Position numbers and translations under genes: made by a program
Assembly: GCA_041738505.1 (NCBI GenBank)
Contig: JBGSPQ010000031.1
Coordinates: forward strand, 1 to 8,164
Origin: JBGSPQ01 sp041738505
GTDB lineage: Bacteria; Patescibacteriota; Gracilibacteria; UBA1369
Direction: 5' to 3'
Length of the DNA: 8,164 nucleotides
Shown here: piece after piece, positions 1-5,829 of the stretch
Layout: every line of letters begins with the position of its first letter
Numbering within the stretch: the first letter of the stretch is position 1
Notes under the pieces: generated by a model
Told to the model about the DNA's origin: nothing
The model's database searches: none
Seen by the model: only the letters and a program-made list of their open reading frames with translations

Positions 1-677
1 GCAACAGGTTCAACAACTTCTTCCACAACCGGCGCTACTTCAACCCCAAAGAACATTTTGCATTCGTTCTGGCGATTAACATCAGTAAATTCATCACATC
101 TCTTCACATCGCCCGCAGAAATAACCTCTTCAAATTTAATCTGATCCCTTCTCTGCTGAATCATTTTTACACAAAAAGCCTTAAAGCCGTCAGCTTTCAG
201 CCCGTCACATTTCTTTTCGTCAAACATCCTACTTTCAAACGGACTTGCTCCGGGTTCATCGGACGGTGCGCCTTTCACCGCTTCGTTAAACAAAGCCATC
301 TCCTCCGTGGATACCGGACCCTTAACGCCCGTTTCAGCCAGTCTTATTTCACATTCTCCCGCCATCTGTCCACCAAGTTCCCTACATCGGGCTGAGTCAA
401 AATTAGAATAAATTTCCGATTCCAACATCGCGCCCACCACTTCGTTCAACTGTCTTTCACAGTTCTGCTTGTTGTTAACGTCTTTCATCATACCGCAATT
501 CAAATTAGCACCGTAGCGCGAAGCCATGGGGTCTTCACCGGCCTGTTCCTGAGTTTGAGTCTGCGCCTGCTGTCCGGGAGTAACCACTTTACCGTTCTGA
601 TCGGTCGGAACCGTACACGCACCCAATACAAACAAAGAAATCAAAGTAATCGGCAGAAATTTAAATAAGTTCCTCAT
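1..677 (-). CDS. Cysteine-repeat lipoprotein, 3' end cut by window edge
   Basis: The frame is open from the ATG at 677 to the left edge, giving 225 codons and no stop, so the C-terminus is missing. Residues 1-20 form a lipoprotein signal peptide (Arg/Lys near the start, then a Leu/Ile/Phe core) ending in the lipobox LGAC, with Cys21 as the expected lipidated residue. A Gln/Thr-rich linker follows (about 25-50). The rest carries four cysteine pairs: 61/73, 98/109, 157/169 and 194/206. Three are C-x11-C and one is C-x10-C. The local pattern (Cys, then a hydrophobic residue at +3, a charged or polar stretch, second Cys, hydrophobic at +4) matches the two lipoproteins at 873 and 3462, so this is a more distant member of the same family. 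It is probably a membrane-tethered extracytoplasmic protein with disulfide-linked helical hairpins (inference). No enzymatic motif is visible. It is transcribed divergently from the next gene. Confidence 0.85.
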   Translation of the reverse strand, partial: MRNLFKFLPITLISLFVLGACTVPTDQNGKVVTPGQQAQTQTQEQAGEDPMASRYGANLNCGMMKDVNNKQNCERQLNEVVGAMLESEIYSNFDSARCRELGGQMAGECEIRLAETGVKGPVSTEEMALFNEAVKGAPSDEPGASPFESRMFDEKKCDGLKADGFKAFCVKMIQQRRDQIKFEEVISAGDVKRCDEFTDVNRQNECKMFFGVEVAPVVEEVVEPV

Positions 678-716
678 AAGAAAAGTAAGTTAAAAGATAT
701 AAAAACAACGTACCAA

Positions 717-744
717 ATTATACACGCCGGATTTTAATTCGCAA
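717..744 (-). promoter_or_regulatory. Sigma70-type promoter of the leftmost lipoprotein
   Basis: Read on the minus strand: -35 TTGCGA (739-744), 16-bp spacer, -10 TATAAT (717-722, a perfect match). The start codon is 39 nt downstream of the -10. The leader has no Shine-Dalgarno sequence. The -10 is convincing; the -35 is weaker. Confidence 0.65.
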
Positions 745-776
745 AGAGTTTACTCCAATACAAAAATGACAACTCT
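745..776. repeat. Spaced inverted repeat between divergent promoters
   Basis: AGAGTT (745-750) and AACTCT (771-776) form a 6-bp inverted repeat whose half-site centres are 26 bp apart. It lies in the roughly 50 bp separating the -35 boxes of the two divergent lipoprotein promoters, a fitting place for a shared regulator. Six-base arms can easily arise by chance, so this is only a candidate operator. Confidence 0.2.
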
Positions 777-794
777 AAATTTCCACCACTTTTC

Positions 795-823
795 TTGAGA
801 AAATTGCGGCTATGCTTTAAAAT
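795..823 (+). promoter_or_regulatory. Sigma70-type promoter of lipoprotein A
   Basis: -35 TTGAGA (795-800), 17-bp spacer, -10 TAAAAT (818-823). Both boxes match consensus at five of six positions with ideal spacing. The ATG at 873 lies 49 nt after the -10. A possible TTG start at 795 is this -35 box itself, so translation cannot begin there from this promoter. Confidence 0.7.
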
Positions 824-872
824 CACAAAGTCATCCAATATTTATATTCATAAACACATAAACCCATTTATC

Positions 873-1508
873 ATGACCAAAAGAATCTTTCCCGCCGTGC
901 TCTCATTAATGGCATTATTTATTTTTTCCGCCTGTGACACCGTACCCTCCGAACCTGCGCAGATCCAAACTCAATCACCACAGACACAACAAACACCAAC
1001 CGAAATGCCGGCACAACAAGCCGAAATCCCAGCAAGCGAGGCGGATATTGCAGCTTACAGCGGCGCCATGCAACTGATGGACGAAACCTATTGCGACAAA
1101 ATTGCAGACACTGCTTACAAAGCAACCTGCAAAACCGAACTTGCAGACACAAAAAACCTAAACGAGGCACTGACCTCCATTGACGCTGCACTCTGCGACA
1201 AACTGTCCACCGAAGACAAAAAGGAAGCCTGTAAAATCAGCGTGCAGGTACAGCTTGACGAGCAAAAACAACAAGAAGAAAGACTGGAAAAAGACGCGGA
1301 ACAGCAAATACTCTCGCAAAGCATAGTTGACTCCAAAGACCACACCAGATGCAATGAGCTGGAGGACGGCAATCAACGCGAAGCTTGCGAAATGAACATC
1401 ATTCTAAACCGCGCCTTTGCGGAAAATGATATAGCTATCTGTGACCTAATGAGCACGGAGGAGGGCAAATCTTCATGTATCGCTAATTTTAAAGAAGCAA
1501 ATGAATAA
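873..1508 (+). CDS. Lipoprotein A with four C-x11-C repeats
   Basis: 211 residues. I chose the ATG at 873 because it directly precedes a textbook lipoprotein signal peptide (MTKR, hydrophobic 6-19, lipobox FSAC with Cys21), whereas a longer TTG-started frame from 795 would begin inside the -35 box. Residues 22-57 are a Gln/Pro/Thr-rich linker. Cysteine pairs follow at 74/86, 108/120, 160/172 and 190/202, all exactly C-x11-C. A highly charged Gln/Glu/Lys helix (about 126-150, possibly coiled coil) separates pairs 2 and 3. The protein is predicted to be helical and anchored on the outer face of the membrane, with the pairs disulfide-bonded (inference). Over residues 60-202 it is about 60% identical, without gaps, to the lipoprotein at 3462. 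It has no recognised domain or active site. Its stop is 3 bp from the stop of the convergent exported protein. No Shine-Dalgarno is visible. Confidence 0.9.
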   Translation: MTKRIFPAVLSLMALFIFSACDTVPSEPAQIQTQSPQTQQTPTEMPAQQAEIPASEADIAAYSGAMQLMDETYCDKIADTAYKATCKTELADTKNLNEALTSIDAALCDKLSTEDKKEACKISVQVQLDEQKQQEERLEKDAEQQILSQSIVDSKDHTRCNELEDGNQREACEMNIILNRAFAENDIAICDLMSTEEGKSSCIANFKEANE

Positions 1509-1511
1509 CAG

Positions 1512-3296
1512 CTATCCGTTTGGATTAAAACAAAAGGCATAAGCTGTGATTGACACTGCCGCATCTCCATCATATGCATAACACCTATCAGTATAATAAC
1601 TATATGGAGGAATGACATTTATCCGGCCATGTCTGAGGTTTTGAAGACCTGCTGTTGAATAGCCTCCACAGGAAACCGCTATTTCGCCCGAATTACATAT
1701 CGCGGTGGCACTCGCTGCGGTTTGTGATACCGATCTTGTTGTATATGATCCAATCCCCCCCGCAGCCTTGATATGGCCTCCTACCTGTAGCCCTCCGCTT
1801 GTAGCTATACCTCCGGCAGTAGTGATTCCTCCAGTTCCGGCATAAACGGTCGGAGCGGAAAGGTATTTAGCATAAATATCATAGGGGTTATCCGCAGCGG
1901 TACTAAGCCACCCCACATATCCTTTAGGAGTATTTAAGTAGTTTGTATACAGATCATCCGAATTAATTCGAGTCGTTACACTCAATGTATCCGCAATTTT
2001 TATTTCACCGCCATTTTTCGTTCCCGGATTGGATATAACTGCATCACCATCAACCTTGAACAAATCTATGGGTGTGGCAGATTCATCTTGAATCTTAAAT
2101 CCACTACCGTCTTTTATTATAACAGGTGATGGAAAACCCGAGTCCATTGGAACGTGAGTAATGGTACCATTATTTGTTAATAATAACCTGTCAAAATGGG
2201 TCGCATCAGCCCCAATCACTAAACCCTCATTATCACTGATTCTAACCGCTTCACCGGCTTTTGAATTCTGAATTCCCCAAGTTTCGCCGATAAGCGCACC
2301 TTCGGACATTTTAAAAACCTGACTGTCGGTGCTATCTAAAAAAGCCAATCCATCAGCATCTTTTATTGTTACAGTCCCGCCATTAGAACTCCCCGGATTG
2401 GAAAGAGATCCTGTTGATCCATCAATGCGCAAATTTACAGTGCCGGCATTATTTCCAAAACTGACACCATCAGTATCGAAGAAACGCACCGGTAACATAC
2501 ATACGACTCCGGCCACAGGTGTTCCCCCAGCATTGGTACAGGCTGTGATGTTGGCAAAAATGTATGATGACGCACCTATTGGTTCTTGAGGACTACTAAT
2601 CGCACCTGTTTTGGATACTTCCCAGGTATTGTTTGTAATTACCCCTATTGCCGCAATTGCTTTAGTAAGCGTTCCTAGGTTAACAAAATTATCGGTCATG
2701 TTATTGCGATTTGCAAAAAACCCACCACCATAGCCGCCCAAGCTATATATACCAACCCTACTATTGTCTGCAGCCCAAGTTAAAATACCGTGTCCACCGG
2801 ACGAGTTTGCATAAATCGCCGGTACTGCAACACCATTTGCCTGTGCTCTTAAAGCTTCAGTGGGCGTAGCCAGTCTTACGGTGTTTGTCATGCCGGAATT
2901 CTCGAAAATACCAGCGGTTCCGTTAATATCTGTATTATAACCCGAAATACCAAAACCGAATGCTCCAATTCCTCTTCCTCTAACTCCGATGCCACCGGCA
3001 GATAAAGATTCACCCAAAACTCCATTTGAATGACCAAAAAATTCACCACCGGTTGAGTTTATCGCATCGTTTGCAACTGCATTGATACCAATATTTCGAC
3101 CTAAAACATCCACTGATACACTTGGGGCAGTGATCCCATAACCAACTCTGACGGTATTAAAATTCGCATCCACATTCCCCCTGGTGGGTGTCGCAGCCGG
3201 CGCCGCGCCAACAAGTAATGGAACGAGTACCAGCATAACGATGGAGCCGGTTATGGTGGCGACGGAAATTCTTTTTAAAGAGATTTTGTTTTTCAT
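1512..3296 (-). CDS. Large exported tail-fibre-like surface protein 1
   Basis: 594 residues. The signal peptide has KNKISLKR, a hydrophobic core at 11-30, and likely cleavage after Ala34 (APA|A). Next comes a conserved segment (about 40-60, GNVDANFN and GITAP) shared with the paralogue at 4149. Residues about 80-195 hold Gly-rich degenerate repeats of the GVxGxSxxGxGVxG kind seen in phage tail fibres and bacterial surface proteins. Residues about 278-440 hold beta-type repeats of about 42 residues (V-x-I-K-D-x-x-G-L and S-N-P-G-x-x-N-G-G motifs). A Gly-rich 'xGGI' stretch (485-515) leads to a C-terminal domain (515-594) with Cys534, 543, 572 and 589; Cys253/266 form a further pair. The C-terminal domain recalls the bacterial exported 'CPxG...AYAxC' domain, here ending in AYAFC. 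It is likely a secreted adhesin or fibre subunit; function and anchoring are unproven. The start follows an A-rich leader without Shine-Dalgarno. Confidence 0.88.
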   Translation of the reverse strand: MKNKISLKRISVATITGSIVMLVLVPLLVGAAPAATPTRGNVDANFNTVRVGYGITAPSVSVDVLGRNIGINAVANDAINSTGGEFFGHSNGVLGESLSAGGIGVRGRGIGAFGFGISGYNTDINGTAGIFENSGMTNTVRLATPTEALRAQANGVAVPAIYANSSGGHGILTWAADNSRVGIYSLGGYGGGFFANRNNMTDNFVNLGTLTKAIAAIGVITNNTWEVSKTGAISSPQEPIGASSYIFANITACTNAGGTPVAGVVCMLPVRFFDTDGVSFGNNAGTVNLRIDGSTGSLSNPGSSNGGTVTIKDADGLAFLDSTDSQVFKMSEGALIGETWGIQNSKAGEAVRISDNEGLVIGADATHFDRLLLTNNGTITHVPMDSGFPSPVIIKDGSGFKIQDESATPIDLFKVDGDAVISNPGTKNGGEIKIADTLSVTTRINSDDLYTNYLNTPKGYVGWLSTAADNPYDIYAKYLSAPTVYAGTGGITTAGGIATSGGLQVGGHIKAAGGIGSYTTRSVSQTAASATAICNSGEIAVSCGGYSTAGLQNLRHGRINVIPPYSYYTDRCYAYDGDAAVSITAYAFCFNPNG

Positions 3297-3335
3297 TTTT
3301 GTTTTGGTTTAGTTTTTTTGATATTTAATCTAGCT

Positions 3336-3364
3336 ATTTTAGCATAATATAGGAAATTTGTAAA
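3336..3364 (-). promoter_or_regulatory. Extended -10 promoter of surface protein 1
   Basis: On the minus strand: -35 TTTACA (3359-3364), 17-bp spacer, -10 TAAAAT (3336-3341) preceded by TGC, giving a TG-extended -10. The ATG is 39 nt downstream. The design is the same as at the paralogue's promoter (5783-5811). Confidence 0.8.
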
Positions 3365-3392
3365 ATTAGCATACTTGATTCGAGCCAAATTC

Positions 3393-3421
3393 TTGAGTAA
3401 AGCTCTTCAATGGATTATCAT
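3393..3421 (+). promoter_or_regulatory. Sigma70-type promoter of lipoprotein B
   Basis: -35 TTGAGT (3393-3398), 17-bp spacer, -10 TATCAT (3416-3421), with the ATG 40 nt downstream. The box sits in TTCTTGAGTAAA, close to TTCTTGAGAAAA at the paralogous promoter at 795. It is back-to-back with the surface protein 1 promoter; the two -35 boxes are 28 bp apart, so one regulator could reach both. Confidence 0.6.
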
Positions 3422-3461
3422 CTTTTAAGCAAAAATCTTTAAACATAACTCATTCCTAAAA

Positions 3462-4136
3462 ATGATTCAAAAAACACTAATATCGGCCGCAATAGTCATT
3501 TCTTTTTTGTCGTTCACCGCTTGCGAATCCGGGCCGAATGCAAGCATTGACACGGCCGGCGGCTCTATCTCCGGTTCGGGAGCAAATACAGACTTAAGCA
3601 ACCAGACAGGACAAATACCTCTTGATGAGGATGAAACGGCTTCAATCAAAGATTACAGTGAAGCCGACAGAGCCGCTTATACCGGTGCACTTCAATTAAT
3701 GGATGAGGCTTATTGCTCGAGAATTGAAGACGGGGATTTTAAAACCATGTGCATAACCGAAATCAGCGATAAAAAGTTTTTGGAGCAGGCAGTGGAGGCA
3801 ATGGACGCGGCTATGTGCGAGAAGCTCTCCACCGACGATAAATCCGCGGCATGCGTGATTAAAGTGGATGTTAAGAAGACTGAACAGCAACAGGAAGAGG
3901 AACGACTTCGGAAGGACACAGAGCAGGAAGCTCTAGCACAAAGCATTGTGAACGCGGGCGATCATACCCGATGCCGGGAGCTTGCGGATCCCAACCAGCA
4001 GGAGGCTTGTGAAATGAACATTCTTTTAAACAAGGCGTTTGCGGAAAACGACATCACTTATTGCGACACAATGAGCACCGATGAAGGCAAAGCCATCTGC
4101 AGGTCGAATTACGAAGAGGCCGGAACTTTGTTGTAA
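3462..4136 (+). CDS. Lipoprotein B with four C-x11-C repeats
   Basis: 224 residues, starting at an ATG just before a lipoprotein signal peptide (MIQK, hydrophobic 6-19, lipobox FTAC with Cys21). A Gly/Ser/Thr/Asp-rich linker (22-68) is longer than and unlike that of lipoprotein A. Cysteine pairs lie at 85/97, 119/131, 171/183 and 201/213. Distances between first cysteines (34, 52 and 30) are identical to those in lipoprotein A, so the whole cysteine framework is conserved without gaps. A charged Glu/Gln/Lys helix (about 138-160) lies between pairs 2 and 3. The longest conserved blocks are around pairs 3 and 4 (EACEMNI and AFAEND), which may mark an interaction surface. Probably an extracytoplasmic, disulfide-stabilised helical lipoprotein; no known domain recognised. 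The leader lacks a Shine-Dalgarno. The stop is 12 bp from that of the convergent surface protein 2. Confidence 0.9.
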   Translation: MIQKTLISAAIVISFLSFTACESGPNASIDTAGGSISGSGANTDLSNQTGQIPLDEDETASIKDYSEADRAAYTGALQLMDEAYCSRIEDGDFKTMCITEISDKKFLEQAVEAMDAAMCEKLSTDDKSAACVIKVDVKKTEQQQEEERLRKDTEQEALAQSIVNAGDHTRCRELADPNQQEACEMNILLNKAFAENDITYCDTMSTDEGKAICRSNYEEAGTLL

Positions 4137-4146
4137 AGGCTTTACA
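4132..4146. repeat. Palindrome at the convergent gene junction
   Basis: TGTAAAGGCTTTACA is a perfect inverted repeat around one central G, beginning at the stop of lipoprotein B and ending 3 bp short of the stop of surface protein 2. As RNA it can form a 6-bp stem with a 3-nt loop from either strand. No T-tract follows on either side, so it is not a canonical terminator; it could still be a short bidirectional stem or a protein site. Confidence 0.35.
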
Positions 4147-4148
4147 CC

Positions 4149-5744
4149 TTATACGCTGGTATTAAGGCACCAGGCATAGGAAAATATGGTGGAGGCGGCG
4201 TCGCCGTCGTATGCGTAGCATGTGCCTTTGTCAAAAATATAGTTGCCACCTATAACGTATCTTTGATGTCTGACGGTTTTTACGCCAGTACCGGATGAGG
4301 CTCCGCACGAAACCGCTATTTCTCCCGCGTTGCAGGATGCGGTCACCGATGACGCGGTGGCTGAATTGTAGCGCATCGTATAGGTTCCGATGGAACCGGC
4401 TGTGATTTTACCGTCAGCTGAAATGTTTCCTTCGGACGAAATACCGTCGTCAGCGGAAATCTTTCCCGATGTTGAAAGGTCGCCGGAATCTGCAATCACG
4501 AGTTCTCCCGTAGTCAGTCCTTTTCCGTCAAATGTGGTCGCGGTTCTGATTGTGTCCGCGGCGAAAATTTTTCCACCGGAATGTATTTTGTCTTTTGTCA
4601 TATATGACAGTAGAGCTCCCTCCGTATCAATCAGGTTGTCGCGGATATAAATGCCGCCGTCTTCGGAAATGAATCTATCAGCCTGCAGTGTGCCGTCCAC
4701 ATCCATACTGGCCTCGTTCACTGGGGTGCCGGTATTGATTTTTATCGCACAAGGATGTGTCAAATTGGGATCACTCGTTTGCATCTGGTAATAAGGATTT
4801 TGACAGTTGATGTTTGGATTTGAAATCTCCGCGTTAATTCCGTCTATGGTTATACCGATGTTATCCGTTACATTATGTCCAACACTAAGTTTTGAACCGA
4901 ACCAGTTATCCGGACCCATTCCAACAACGCCGAAATTAAGCCCCGAAAAGTAACCTCCATGTCCATTAGCCTTATCGGCAATTCTGGATATGTTATCCCA
5001 ACCTTCATCATAAGCCCAGATTGTTGTTCTGTCGCCTGTCCCTTGAACGTGCAGAGAGGAGTCCCAGTCTCCAGCAACATTGATACCAACATCGCCCTGC
5101 ACCTGCAATCCGTTTTCAACGCCTGTTAATGTGCCGGCAAAATCCTGACCGATAACGACACTTCCGGCAACATCAAGCCTGTTTTGGGGATTGGTTGTTC
5201 CTATCCCGACTCGGCCGGTATCGCCCGTAGCCACAATATTCACCGTTCCCACGTCATCGGCGATGTTAAGACCGTCGGAATCCTGAACGAGAACTGCATC
5301 TTTGCCCATACCCAATTCATTGCGCAATGATGTTTGCACATCCACAGGCCCTTTTTGCACTTCAATCGCGTCGGTTGCCGTGCCCAGCAAAACCGTCGTC
5401 TGGTTTGATCCGGATAAATCGGCCAAAAAAGCACCGCCGGCAAAAGTCCCTTCCCAGCCGACGTTTCCAAGCCAGCCCGCATAAGTTATATCCGTGGCAT
5501 CTGTACCATAACCGATAATACCAACTCTGCCTCCTTGGAATAAACCGGCAACCTCGGGTGGAGTAATACCCTGGCCGGCTCTGACACTATTAAAATTGGC
5601 ATCAACGTTACCCGCAACGGGGGTGTCATTTGGCTGTGCTCCAACCATTAATGGTGCAATCATAAACATGACCGCCAATCCCGCCATAAGGGTAACGGCA
5701 ATTTCTTTTGAAGAAATTCGGTGGTAAGAATTTGTGTTTTTCAT
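4149..5744 (-). CDS. Large exported tail-fibre-like surface protein 2
   Basis: 531 residues. The signal peptide (basic start, hydrophobic 16-35) has likely cleavage after Ala36 (VGA|Q). The conserved segment at 45-64 (GNVDANFN, then GITPP) matches surface protein 1. The middle differs: residues about 149-200 contain V-L-V-Q-D-S-D-G-L and then VGIGTTNPQNRLDVAG, the classic tail-fibre/surface-protein motif often found before S74 endosialidase chaperone domains, although no S74 domain is present. Gly-aromatic repeats follow (about 240-290), then an internal cysteine pair (314/332) and short 'SADGxI' strand repeats (420-450). The C-terminal domain (452-531) has Cys471, 480, 509 and 526, with exactly the spacing (9, 29, 17) of surface protein 1 and the shared blocks GEIAVSC and CYAYDGDAA. 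It is likely an extracellular adhesin or fibre; receptor unknown. It has its own strong promoter and no Shine-Dalgarno. Confidence 0.88.
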   Translation of the reverse strand: MKNTNSYHRISSKEIAVTLMAGLAVMFMIAPLMVGAQPNDTPVAGNVDANFNSVRAGQGITPPEVAGLFQGGRVGIIGYGTDATDITYAGWLGNVGWEGTFAGGAFLADLSGSNQTTVLLGTATDAIEVQKGPVDVQTSLRNELGMGKDAVLVQDSDGLNIADDVGTVNIVATGDTGRVGIGTTNPQNRLDVAGSVVIGQDFAGTLTGVENGLQVQGDVGINVAGDWDSSLHVQGTGDRTTIWAYDEGWDNISRIADKANGHGGYFSGLNFGVVGMGPDNWFGSKLSVGHNVTDNIGITIDGINAEISNPNINCQNPYYQMQTSDPNLTHPCAIKINTGTPVNEASMDVDGTLQADRFISEDGGIYIRDNLIDTEGALLSYMTKDKIHSGGKIFAADTIRTATTFDGKGLTTGELVIADSGDLSTSGKISADDGISSEGNISADGKITAGSIGTYTMRYNSATASSVTASCNAGEIAVSCGASSGTGVKTVRHQRYVIGGNYIFDKGTCYAYDGDAASTIFSYAWCLNTSV

Positions 5745-5782
5745 AGTTTGTATTTTTATTTTTTTAAAAATTGTATCTTAAG

Positions 5783-5811
5783 ATTATATCATAAAAGATT
5801 AGTAATGTAAA
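5783..5811 (-). promoter_or_regulatory. Strong extended -10 promoter of surface protein 2
   Basis: On the minus strand: -35 TTTACA (5806-5811), 17-bp spacer, perfect -10 TATAAT (5783-5788) preceded by TGA, so also TG-extended. The ATG is 38 nt downstream. A 10-bp palindrome, ATCTTAAGAT (5775-5784), covers the expected transcription start and could be an operator or chance. This is the best promoter in the window. Confidence 0.85.
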
Positions 5812-5829
5812 CAATATGCATCCGAAATA

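Larger units (their letters stand above)
795..3364. repeat. Copy 1 of a duplicated two-gene module
   Basis: This unit consists of a plus-strand lipoprotein with its promoter and a convergent minus-strand exported protein with its promoter. The same order, orientation and near-zero gap between stops recur at 3393-5811. Both encoded proteins have their paralogue in the other copy, and the promoters match in style. Similarity is clear at protein level (about 60% for the lipoproteins, about 50% for the C-terminal 80 residues of the large proteins) but DNA identity has decayed, so the duplication is old. Confidence 0.75.
3393..5811. repeat. Copy 2 of the duplicated two-gene module
   Basis: Second occurrence of the lipoprotein (+) / exported protein (-) convergent pair, in direct orientation relative to copy 1 and 28 bp from it when measured between promoter -35 boxes. 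The lipoprotein is the better conserved partner. The exported proteins keep the N-terminal segment, the C-terminal cysteine domain and the promoter, but differ in the middle. Confidence 0.75.

Noticed and set aside
4149..4390. S74 endosialidase chaperone domain at the end of surface protein 2
   Set aside because: The VGIGTTNP...LDVAG motif made this worth checking, but the C-terminus is a four-cysteine domain without the S74 catalytic pattern.
1512..5744. Prophage tail-fibre genes
   Set aside because: Both proteins have clear signal peptides and individual promoters, and no phage structural, lysis or integrase genes are present; cell-surface proteins fit better.
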